A program made the translations under genes and the position numbers. From NCBI RefSeq assembly GCF_011075055.1, contig NC_058141.1, positions 15,075,639-15,139,638 of the forward strand: a stretch of DNA of 64,000 nt, read 5' to 3'. The first letter of the stretch is position 1. Each line of letters opens with the position of its first letter. The notes beneath the pieces are model-generated. The model was not told the origin of the DNA. It searched no databases and saw nothing but the letters and a program-made list of their open reading frames with translations. This document shows, one piece after another, positions 22,601 through 34,400 of this stretch. Source of the DNA: Mangifera indica (lineage: Eukaryota > Streptophyta > Magnoliopsida > Sapindales > Anacardiaceae).

Positions 22601-25600
22601 TCTTGAACGGTTGACCATATAAAGATGTCTTGTCTCTGGTTAGTTGTTCATATTTAGTTTGTTTGTTAATTACTTGGTTCTATGGCAAGGTGCTTGTCTG
22701 AGTTATATTATGTGTTTGATAAAAATCCTAAATAAGCATTAAAAACGAGTTGGAAACCCAAAAATGTAAGCCTGAATGATGCAAATATTTTAATATCCAA
22801 GTTATATAGTCAATAATCATATTGTTCATGGTAATTATTGCACTGATTTTAGTATCTAAGTCTTTCATCTTTCAACGGATTGTTATTGGAGAAAATAGAA
22901 GTATGTCAATGAATTCGTAATTCCAATATAAGAGCAAATGAACTATTATATACGGATTGAATTATTTTGACATTCTTTTTCTATTATTTCTGAGTCTTTA
23001 GTTTATATATGTAATTTCATGGTCTTGGATTCAACTGCAGTGTCTCTTTGAATATAATATCTATAATTTAATGAAGTTTATAAGTTTTTCTTCTGATGCT
23101 TAATATATTCTAGTAAAGAATGATAAATGTGGCATGAAGCTCTGAACCGATTCAGTGGAAATGATAGGAAAATATCCAATCCCAAGGAAAATTTAAATCA
23201 ACGCTAACCATTCTTTGAATTGTCAGATTTTTGTTTCCCATTTGTTCCTCATAGTTTGTTCTCATTTTCTTTTTTCAAAGTTAATAGTGAATTCAATTTT
23301 ATGATGACTACTATATTTTTTAATATAAAATTTGGGATTCAAAATCACATAAAAATGCAGTAATCATATAGAGATATTTTCTTGCTCTGCGAAATTTTAC
23401 TCCTTTGATGTTTTATCTCTATTTTCAGCATCTGAGAATCTTTTTGTAAGAGGGTGTTAAGATAGTAAAACGCTAATTGTAACAGGGAACCCTAACTTTG
23501 TTAAACATCCAAGCCCTTAACCTTCCACACCAAAACTTAGATGCCGTGTTTTTTGGAATGTCTTTTTTTCCAGTTTGGTATGATTGAACACAAAATAAAC
23601 CTGTGTATTAACCATTGCAATACCCAGATATTTTCCTCCATTTCATCAAATATAAAAGAAATATTGCTATGTATCAGTTTGTAGAGCTACTTTTCCTAGC
23701 TATGATATATGCACAAATGTCATCTTCAGACATTGTATGACTGATGAATTATTAAACCTTAATTCTTCATTCCATTTGCAGTCAGTATTGAATACTAAGT
23801 TCAGCATTTCAACTCCATAGTAGCTTTTTATGGTAGCCCTAATGTTTGACATCATCTTTAAAAAAAAAAAAAAAACTCATCCAGTTATGTTACAATACAT
23901 CAATTTATTTGAATGAGTTTATACAAAAAGTTTGACATGTTGTATTATTCATCTACAAATAGCATCACCATGTTGGATTTTGATTGTTTAATTATTTCTT
24001 TTATTTTCTATTGAACTAAGGCTATACTATTGAACTGTCTTGTTGAATCCATTAATAACACCAAACAATTCATTAAATTACTGTTATATATAGCTGGCAT
24101 CAAATAGTTGAAAATTTTGGGAAGGAGCCTGTGTTGTCGTATTAGAGTATGAGTGACCTATATAGTGTTTCATATGGAGATAAATATCATAGCTTGATTA
24201 GGATTGTCTTTTAAAGGGTCTCCTGATTTGATTTCTGTTTTTTAAGACCCTGGGTAATGCCATTTCAAGATTTTGATATATCAGTTAAAATATGCCTCAA
24301 ATTTCTCATATTTGTGAGTTATAATTGTAGAGTGATATTTTAAGAATTTACTCATTGATAATTTTGCTTAGATGTAGAAATACCAAGTTGTTTAAATATC
24401 CAATAGAAAATGTTTTATTGGATCTCTATATAAGTGTATCTTAATTATGGGGTTAAGAAAAGAGTGAAAGAAGGCTTCCATCCAGATGTTGATGAGGGTG
24501 GTTAAAAATCACCTGTGAATGATGAAATGAAAGAAAAGTTCTTGAGCTCTGCTAGTTTTCGTTGTTAAAATTTTTTAATACACTTATATCTTCCCAAACT
24601 ATCTACTAATGACTTTATTTCTTCATTCCTGATGTTCTCAAACTATCTACTATATTACACCTTGACGTTGTGTCAAGAATTAAGACGATCTTATCTTTAG
24701 TGAGAGGCGGAGCTCAAAGTGGGGCTTTTACTGGCTCTTTTAAAGAACTTATGACATATATGGTAAGCGACTCAGCATACCAGTCTTTTCAACCTTTTCC
24801 ACTAAAACCGTACTCCTACAAGCCTAGGTTTTGAAGTTGAAGCTCTTGTCAAATTTCACGCATGTGCCCACGTCACACCATCCTATCTGTATCTTGTCAA
24901 GATCCACAGTCTGTATTATTATTTTCCTCTTGTTTTTCAACTCCTTATGACCAGTTCACCTACATTTTCTTCTTGATAAACATCCTCGTCATGGTTACAC
25001 ATGATTTTTCTTAGTCAAGTGAACTATAATTTTATAGCCAAAACAATCTATGGTGTCACAACACAGCAATTAGCTTTCAAGTTATTGCATTTTGAACAAT
25101 TCTTTTAAGCTTACTCATTCATTCACCATAATGAGCCGTTGGTCCACTGCTTCAATTTTTGAGAGTGTTCAATTTTTGTATTCTGGACTTGGCTTGCTAG
25201 CCATCCATTATCTCCCTTACCCAGTAATGGATGTTACAGAGCTTGACAGCTTGTTAATTTTCTTTCAATTTATTATGCGTTTGCTCATCACTTAACAGTA
25301 CCTTATATGTCTTCTTAATTGTACAGTAGGAACAAAACCATCAAACTCCTGTTTATCTTGTGTACCAGCGTATATTGGCTTTACTAAAGCAAGTGAACTA
25401 ATTAATTGTTTAAATGTCCTTTTCGCTAAATGCATTTATTAGATTCTATGCATGTATTGCATTAGGGCAAAGTTGGGTTGGATTGTTTGGGATCCAACCC
25501 AACCCCACATACTAGTTTCGAAGTTGAGAGTTAACTGTACTCAAAATCCTAAATTAGATTAAGTTTCCAAAGAGGAACATTAAAAGTGACTGAAGCTCCA

Positions 25601-28600
25601 TCAAGGAAAGAATTTGAAATGATGTAGCTTCATCTTTACTTAGTTGAAATTCCAGTATTCTCATTTTCTATTTCTATAATTTTGGAGATTTTATTACTAC
25701 AAGGTCGGATTCTTATTTTAAACCATTTAGATTTGATTTGGAAAATTTTTACTATTTCAATATTGATTTGTAATGCAAATAGACTGCTAAAGATCAGAGA
25801 AGATTCACATTTTTACCATTTAAGTGTTACTGCAAAGTTTCAACTGGTTGTTACATATATGCATGGCATCTTGTTATTTCTGTCAAAAATCTGTACATAA
25901 CTGGAAAAAATCTTGCTGAAATGTTTTCGAAGGAATCCCTAGCTCATTAAACAAAATAAATGGCGTCCACACAACTTTTCTTATGTTGTGATCCTTGTGT
26001 GGGTTATATTTAAGACTTCATTGAGGTAGCAGAGAATTCAGTTATAATTAAAAAAGAAAAAGAAAAGAGGCAGTTATTTTGCTTCTTGAGTGCTTGCTTC
26101 TTTCTGATCATAATTAATACTAAAATAGTCTGGTATTTGTTTTGCAGTGTGAGATCAACAATTGAAAGGTACAAGAAATCATGCGCAGATAGTTCAAACC
26201 CAGGATCTGTAACTGAAGCTAATACTCAGGTATTTTTAATAAAACAGCTAATAAAATATATGAAAAATGGTGTTTTACTGAACAAATGGCAAAGTATAAA
26301 TGATAATATGCGTTTTTCTCTACACGGGAAAACCATATCGCCAGGCATGTTCAGGGTTTAGGGTTGGTCTCAGATCTGTCACCATAGATCTTTTGAGTTC
26401 TAATGCTAACCATGAGTCTTTTTGTTTCACTTTTGTGTCATAGTATTTGTTTAACTAAAACAGTCCACCTCTATAGTTGTGGAATAAAGAAGTAGAATTG
26501 AATGATTCTTACGTATGGCCTGACTAGAACATTTACATAGGTGATGCTAGGTCTGCGGAGTTGTAGTAAACATGAAATGAAATTGTTGCAAGACATCCGT
26601 CACTCTTTAAATAGGTGATGCTAGGTCTGCGGAATTGTAGTAAACAATGAAATGAATTCCTTGTAAGACATCCATCACACTCTTTAATTTCCTCAAGATT
26701 TGATCATCACCTAAGCTACCAAGTTCTCAAGCGTAAGAGTTGAAAATTTACTTCTAGTTATGAAGATCACCAAAGTTCTCATGCGTAGGAGTTGAAAGCC
26801 AATTATGCGTTATGCTTAGGCAGCCAAGGGCTTCGACTAATTAAAGAGTCTATAGAGAGAGAGAGACATTGGACTTTCCAATTCTAAGTTAGTTCAAGAG
26901 GTAAGACTTTTCTTCATGCTTATAAATTAGCAACCAACGCTATTTGCTTTTCATGTGAGAACACTCAACAATTTCCTCTTTACATAAAACTTCTCATCAA
27001 TCAAATCGCTTATAAACTATCGGCAAAATTATTATAATTTATAAAAAATTTACAAAAGAAATACAAACAAAACAAAAATGATAGAAACTAAACACAATAA
27101 AAAAAATACAATAATTATCTCGTGGAAAAACCTTCCCAATGTGTGAGAATGAAAAAACACAACAAATTAATTATTCACTATTATTAATAACAAGAAAATA
27201 AAGTTCTCTCTAGATAAAACTAAAATCATACATAGGCAACTCTCAAAATCAAACAATCTTGTTAGAAAAACAAGTTTTTTTTTTTTTTTTTTGCAAAACA
27301 AAACAAGAGACCAATATCGGATTAAATAACTCTTTTGTTTGAAACTCTAAAACCAATTTCCACTCTTTAAAATGAAGAATAATAAGCCACACAACTACAT
27401 GTAAAATTTTAGTTCAATTAGAGCATGAAACAATATTGATAAGAGAAACTAATCAAAGCTGATCAGAACAACTAAACCCAAAAAATTTTGCCTCCTTTCT
27501 CTTTTTATTTTCAAACTATTCTTGTTTCTCTTTCTTCTGTAAGATTTAATTTTATTAATATTCTTACATGAGAAAACTGATCAAAACTGGTCGGAGTCAT
27601 AAAACCCAAAAAATTCTACCTTATTTCACTTTTATCTATTCAAACAACTTTCATATCTTCTTCTCCTCTCTCCCTTTATTTCACTAAAACTTCATATGAG
27701 CTTGAGATAATATGAGAGATTTACCAAGGCCAACTTCATATAGGGAGAAATTCAACCCAACAAATCTTCTTTTGTCCCGAATATGTGGGGAGACTAGCCC
27801 CACAGAGGGCATCAAATCCCCCTCAAACCTAAGGGAATTAGTCATACTCGCAACTCCTTTAGAAACAACAAACTTCTCCATAGATAAAATCATTATTACC
27901 ATTTCAATTCCATATCGATATGGATCTAATACATTGGACGTTCTATGAGGAATTGATTATGAAAAGAAATTGTGTTGTTTATTAACTAAACAATGAGTAC
28001 AAGTTTTCAAGAGTATGCCTACTAAAGGCAACACTTTCTTCTTTGTGAGAATGCCAAGAACTTTCTCACACAATTGTACAAGTCATCTATGCGCAACTCA
28101 ATCAATAAATTATCAACTAAATTCACCTCTCCAACGCACAACTTGACATGAATAACATAGGAAGTATTTTGCATCAATCCTTTGGTCAACACCAAGTCTT
28201 TGTTTATGAGTTTCCAAAGTAACATCACCAAATCAATTATAATAACCCTCTTAATCAAGAGTGTCTATGGAAATCAAATTGAGTCACATATCATAGACAT
28301 ATCTCACATTATTAAGCCTTAATGTGCAATCAACAATGGTTCACAAACATATTTTGCCAAAATATGAGAATTACTCATGATGAGAAGGCACATGGTACGA
28401 ACCTTCAAAATTAACAATCCATTTGGAGTCAGTTCAAGTGAGATTTACATCACCATCACTCCTTGAAATTATCTTGCTTGTTTCAATTGTGAGGTTGGAA
28501 TATGCCCGGGTAAGATTTGCATCATTATTACCCCTTGGACAGGCTTGTCATGATTTTCTGAGGTTTAAATCTATTTTATCCTGTCATGGTAAGGGCCACT

Positions 28601-30486
28601 TTTCCCTTAGGAGACGAGTTACTAAGCGCCATTGTCAAAGTAATGTGCTTAGATCAACATAATGTTACTTTTGATTCTTGTTTAATTTCTCTTATGGAGC
28701 TAATACCAATTTGTTTAGTGATCTTAGATCTTTTCAATCCCAGAAACTAGCAAAACAGGTGAGACTTACTCTCACACTAATAAACTAACATCTACCCTTT
28801 TATACTTTCAATGTGGGATAACCCGACAATGTTTGCATAGAAAATTTAGAATCAATTACAATCCAGTATCTGTTAACTAAATGATTTATCAACATTATAA
28901 GTACTTATTATCATTTACCTATCTTTTTCTTTAATCGAGAAGAGTAAACACCATGTTTAATCACTACAAATAGTTAATAAAATTAATGATTTTTATCTTG
29001 TTTATGAATAACACGAACTGGCATCCATAAATAAAGATTTAAAAACACTTGCATGAATCCTTATATACATGCGTGTTTATAGTAAGTAGTGTTTCTTCTT
29101 CGGGTGGGTTTGTGGGGTGATTTTTTCATGGATATAATTTGATCTCTTTCTTAATATATCCTAGAGCAACTCTCACTCTACCTTCTGTGTCATTCGTTTA
29201 CTTTCAAATGTGAATCGAACTATAATGCTTTCGCTTTCTTCTGAATGAATAAGTGTTATTCAAATGATTGAGTATAGAACTGTTATCCTAATTTATGGTA
29301 TCTTGCAAATCACCTCAGTTTTACCAGCAAGAAGCCACCAAACTCCGGAGACAAATCCGAGAAATTCAGAATCTGAACAGGTAAGTTCATTAGATAATTC
29401 TTTAATTCTTTTCAACTCAGTTGTGTAATATATATCACCATTGTAATAAACAATGCTGCTTCTAGGCATATCTTGGGTGAGGCTCTTAGCTCCTTGAGCT
29501 TCAAGGAACTCAAGAACCTGGAGGCCAGACTGGAGAAAGGGATCAGCAGAATCAGATCCAAAAAGGTATTATGGTTAATTGACAACCTAACTGAAAATCA
29601 GCGATACTTTTATTTATTCAAGTGTACTTGTTATCTCTTTTTTAAAATAAATGTTCCAATTCCTATCATTAAAATGCTCAAAACTTTTGCCAGAACGAAA
29701 TGTTATTTGCTGAAATCGAGTTCATGCAGAAGAGGGTAAGTTTCTTTCCGTCCTTTTTTTTTTTTTTGGGTTTCTTTTGGGTTTGCTAAAAATGTTGAAC
29801 ATAATTATACTGTATAGATTTAGGGAGAAAAAATAAAATGCAAATCCAATAAACAATAGACAAATTTGTTGAAAGAATTTGAAAATCAATTTATGTTGCC
29901 TTAATATTTGACCTTTGAGGGAGTTGAAAATTCCAAATACTCCAAAACCCTAATAAAAGGACATGGAACATAAAAATGAATCCTTAAGTTCTCAATGACT
30001 GTTACGCTTATGATTATGCTATTCTTTAACTTATTAGCAATATGTGCACATGTGCAGGAAATTCAGCTACAAAATGATAACATGTACCTGCGGGCAAAGG
30101 TTTCTGAATCTCTCTCTCCCCACATGATAGCTAAAATCTGAATTATTTTAATCTTAAAAATCATTATTATATGGTGCAGATAGCTGAAAACGAGAGAGTT
30201 GAACAGCAACAATCAAACATGATGCAGGGAGCTGTGTATGATCAATCTGTGCCCTCACAATCCTATGATCGAAATTTCATCCCTGTAAACCTCCTGGAAC
30301 CCAATCACCAGTACTCTCGCGAAGAGCAGACTGCTCTTCAACTTGTGTAAGGTTCTATCTCCCATTATGCATTGTAATGAACCATTATCATCACCATTAT
30401 CAATTGAGGATTTATAATCAATTGTCATCACTATTATATGTGCATATATATGTACTGATGTTCATATCTCTTGGTTCTGCAGTTGA
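19613..30486 (+). CDS. SHP: AGAMOUS-subfamily MADS-box factor, SHATTERPROOF/PLENA lineage
   Basis: Exons 19613-19839, 26148-26229, 29319-29380, 29466-29565, 29694-29735, 30058-30099 and 30180-30346 plus 30483-30486 encode 241 aa. The N-terminal extension [12 protein letters not shown] precedes a complete MADS domain (about 17-75, starting GRGKIEIKR). The I region, K box (about 105-170) and C domain ending EQTALQLV (AG motif II) follow. The stretch [14 protein letters not shown] and the MEFPNQ start are typical of PLENA/SHP proteins as I remember them. SHP proteins act in the nucleus in carpel, ovule and fruit-dehiscence development, in complexes with SEPALLATA partners. The 6.3-kb intron after the MADS exon corresponds to the regulatory second intron of AGAMOUS. 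The stop is reached either at 30348-30350 (unspliced) or at 30484-30486 (spliced), with the same protein. Confidence 0.93.
20104..20110 (+). promoter_or_regulatory. WUSCHEL-type TTAATGG core in the large MADS intron
   Basis: TTAATGG occurs once near the 5' end of the intron. In AGAMOUS such cores in the equivalent intron are bound by WUSCHEL. One 7-mer in 6 kb of AT-rich sequence can arise by chance. Confidence 0.25.
22134..22198. repeat. Nested palindrome with a CCAATCA box in the large MADS intron
   Basis: Outer arms GTCGAGCCA (22134-22142) and TGGCTCGAC (22190-22198) are exact complements. Between them TTCTGCCAC and GTGGCAGAA (22159-22177) form a second exact inverted repeat around one base. 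The block is far more GC-rich than the rest of the intron. CCAATCA (22140-22146), a heptamer reported as conserved in the AGAMOUS intron enhancer, overlaps the left arm. Confidence 0.55.
23140..23240 (+). promoter_or_regulatory. Candidate conserved AG-group intron enhancer segment
   Basis: This stretch contains GGAAAATATCCAATCCC, AAATCAACGCTAACCATT and TTTGAATTGTCAG, unlike its AT-rich surroundings. It reminds me of the roughly 70-bp CCAATCA element described in AGAMOUS second introns, here with CCAATCC in place of CCAATCA. This is recollection, not alignment. Confidence 0.3.
26537..26686. repeat. 74-bp tandem duplication
   Basis: ATAGGTGATGCTAGGTCTGC starts at 26537 and again at 26611, and both units run to CTCTTTAA with few differences. 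A related pair of shorter repeats (CCAAGTTCTCAAGCGTAAGAG-like) follows at about 26718 and 26768. It lies in the second large intron of the MADS gene. Confidence 0.7.
26850..28831 (-). mobile_element. Non-autonomous LTR retroelement in a MADS intron
   Basis: Diverged direct repeats of roughly 120 bp lie at about 26850-26968 and 28709-28831. The best-matching parts are AGAGGTAAGACTT versus ACAGGTGAGACTT and the ends CACTCAACA versus CCCGACA. GAGCTAATACCA lies at the inner edge of the right repeat; its complement resembles the plant Met-tRNA primer site. TTTCCTCTTT, a complementary polypurine tract, lies beside the left repeat. Both place the element in minus orientation. The 1.7-kb interior has no recognisable gag or pol frame. 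The outer ends and target duplication are not precise. Confidence 0.5.
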
Positions 30487-31494
30487 ATGATGCTGGAAGG
30501 CTATCATTTGTTATGAGCAGGCCTTTCAAGTTCACCAAAATTAAGGCCTTGGGTTTCTGTAATAGACTCTTTGGAACGTGTTATCCCAAAAGTATTCCTC
30601 TTGTATTATTCTCCAAGATATTTGACAATATTTGTAACTTTGAAACTGTTTTGTTCAGAATATTTGAAGATATTTCTGCAAATTCTACTCAAACGTATCT
30701 GTGCCGCAGCCCATCATCCACATTTATGTAGAAGGATGGGTGTCTTTTGGTGCTGTCATATTCAACAATGCGTTCCCAGCTTTATATTTGTCAAAGGAAC
30801 CCAACCCATACATTGTCCCATTGCTTTCGCTTTACAGCTGGTTATGGAAGTGGTGCAAACAGGATTTGGCATAATAACAACCCAACCCCCCCTCGCCCAA
30901 AAAACAAAAGAATTTGGCACTTTTAGCCATGTGATATCGCCTGCTTCCTGCTGAATACTACTGCATGTCCTGCATTCCATGATGTGGGTTAAGGCAGCCT
31001 ATCATTGGGTTATGTTATACGATAAAATTATGTGCACACAATTAGATGTATAAATGATATATTATCGTACAGTGTCATCATGTTATGTTATAGCATGCAC
31101 ATGCTTCACAGTCCGTTAACACATCATAAAAGAGAATCATATCCTGTTGCTTTCCACAACATTTTATTCCAACAAGTTAGCAGTCAGACAACACAAAATA
31201 TAAATAAAAGAAAGAAATGCAATATGGGGGATTGTACACACAACATCTTGAACCAGTTTCAACATATGGATAGAACTTTCTGACTAAAATATATACAATA
31301 TTGTTAAATACATAATTGACCTCATATGTTATCATGCCTTCACATTTTTACTATATATGGCATCATGTCTTAACTAATATCATATTGTGCAAAGCATAAG
31401 CAGAGACTGAAGCCAAACCTTCTTCCCTCTGGTCTCATACTGCAAGATGGATCTAGTCCAAAATGAATGTTGAAGTGAGAGAACTTAGTCCTCT

Positions 31495-34400
31495 TCACCC
31501 CATGACTCTACATTTCCTAATGAACTTGTTCGAAAAATTTACATGCCTATTCCATAAGCTTCTCACCTCTGGGAACCCAATCTCAAGCCATGGCTTTGCA
31601 GGGCCACTAAAATGTAAAACAGCAGTAGAATTTAACATTTCTCTGTGAGCTTCTGGGGATTGATGTCCCAGCCCCGCCATATGCCATGAAGGATCAATAG
31701 GATGCACATTACCATCCAAGGCTAGTAACGCCAGTGGAAGCACTCCTGGTTTCCATAATGTCAATCCAGAATTGAGGTTCTGTGAAATAAAATGCTAGTA
31801 TTACATACAAACAAAAATTCAACATTTCATTTCATTACTAAGAATACTATCTAGTCATAAATTATCTTTATATATATTTCTAAATCTTGCACCAGAGTTC
31901 AAGGCCCCATAACTCTAGCAACATGGAACTCTTTCTTTAGAGCTTGATCACAACAAAGATACCAGGGAAGAATATCTATATCAATAAATATCAAATTCAT
32001 GTGTTTTCTCCAGAATGTTTGTTGTTTGCAGTGCTCAATTACAGTGGACCTCATCAGCTGGATTGGTACCAAATGAAATCAATAGAGACCGTAGATTTGC
32101 TATCCCCTTGTTCTCTAGTTCGGATTTCCTTGGTTTAGATATTATGAAGAATAGGCATGTCTGTGGGAGGGAGAGATAATCCATCTACGGATTAACTTGA
32201 TATAACATCACACACATTTTATTTAGCAGTATGCAGATGCAATTTTTTTTTTTTTTTTAAATTTAAATGGAGACAGGATACTTACAAGTTTCAACCATTC
32301 ATGGTAAGTTGCTGTTACATCAGTCTTCCTCCAAGCTTCAAGATCAAGGATATTCATTCCAAAAAGCCAAGCACAGCGCTCTTGGTCAAAATTGGATGAG
32401 ATTATTGGGTTAGAGAAATTCAAGTAGTCACTGTATTTTCTTCCTACACAACAGTTGTCTCCGCATGATGAGCCAACAACTGCGCCAACAGCTTTCCCTT
32501 TGAGATCTAATTCCCACAAAGATGATATGTCATGTTGTACTACAACATCATCGTCCAATAACACTATCTTGTTGAGATCAGGAAACAACTGTTTGGTCCA
32601 CAATAGTTAATGACAGAACAATCTTCATTAATAATATTCAATTCAAGAGTGTATTCATCTAATTAGAGAAGACAAAGATCATGAAAAATTGTTTTATACT
32701 TACCTCATGAATATAAATTCGAAGATGATTCATGAGAGACAAACAGCTAGGGCTTGAGACCTCCAAGTATCGTCGATGCTCTTCCTCATATTCAAAGTCT
32801 TCTTGTTTCAAATTGTCGTAAAAATGACTCCAAAGTAAATGGTTAATTTCTAAAATCTCTTTAACCCCAATGTTCACTTCCTGAGACCAATCATATTGGT
32901 GCAATCCTTTAACTTCCACAACTGCTGATTTTACAGAATTAATTGCAAACCATGCATGCATTGGAGTGTACGTTTTCCTGTCAGTAACTATGTGAAACAC
33001 CAACTCTTCAGGTCTGGCAGAGTTTTGGACAGTAGATGAGATAACTACAGAGGCAGCAAGGACATTGTCGGTTAGGAGAACAACATGGTGAAAAGATGGG
33101 TCAGTGAGATGGGAAACATATTCAGGTGAAGGTAAACGAGATCTGGCCACTGCATTTACTGCATACTCTTCTGCTAATTTGAGGCAAAGGCAATGTACAC
33201 TCTCTGGGACACCATGTGAAGCTAAATGCCAGTATATCAATTCCCGATGTCTAGCAGATTGGACCTTCCGTTCCATCCCCAAAAGCTATATATTGAAAGA
33301 AAAGCACTTTAATTTGTAAGAGATCTGGCAGCTGATGTTCTAATACTCATAAAAAGGAAGTCACTTATAATGCAAATTAGTGTCAAATATAAATTGTTGA
33401 TTTATGACGCCCTTTTCAAGCAAAATATTAGTCATCCTAAAGATCATGCACAGATGATTCTGCTGCTGCGGGATAGTTGCTTTCACAGCATATTGTGTTA
33501 ACTTTTAGACAAACAAGAAGTTGGATGTAAAAAGAAGATAAGAACTAGTTTTAATGAATTTCCCAATGATGGTTGGGTAAACATGAAGGAGGTGGAAAAT
33601 AGAAGACAGGTATAAGACTCTTCATACCTTGTCAATTTTGTTCTTTGATCAATGTTAGCCTACTCGGGAACCTGACAAATGAATGCTAACTAAATGCTAC
33701 CTTGAATACGAAGAGGGATGTGTGATTGTGAGATAGAGATTCAACCTTGATTCAGGATGTTTATAAATGTGAGGACAAACATCAAACCAAGCCATAGAAA
33801 TCAGTACTATATCTAAGAAAAGAATTTATGTTGAAGCTTTTTTTTTTTTTAAATTCTTTTTGAAGAGAAAATCAAAAATATACATTTGCATACTCTAGGA
33901 AAGAAATTGGAATTTCAAAAAGAAAGATTATAGGTAAGAAAACAAGTTAAGATGATTACATTTTAATCTCATTGTCGCATTACGTATCAACAATTATTAA
34001 ATTAATTTTTTGTATACATTCATCAACTTATTTAACAAACTTTAATTTGTATATTTAGTGTTACTCTTTAACTTAACATGATAAAAGGACTAATCACAAT
34101 AGGAAGAAAATATAACAAAATATTGTTGTATACGTTGTAAGATTATATAAAACTTTATAGAATTAATAATTAGATTAAAGTGACATTAGCCCCACCGATG
34201 CCATATAGACGACAGAAATCATAACTCAGAATTAGATTTGTTAATGTGGAAAATAAGTAGTTTCATGTACCATAGCCTTGGTCTTGGTTGCAAAGGCCTT
34301 GATGTTTTGTTGTTTGGACGTCATCTCCTTCACAAGCTCGTTGAACGATTCTAAAGAAACCTGTACTCCATCATTACCGGTACCATCTTTTGCTTCTATT

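Noticed and set aside
27684..28258. ORFs of 72-78 codons inside the LTR element
   Set aside because: They do not match gag, protease, RT or integrase motifs that I can recognise.
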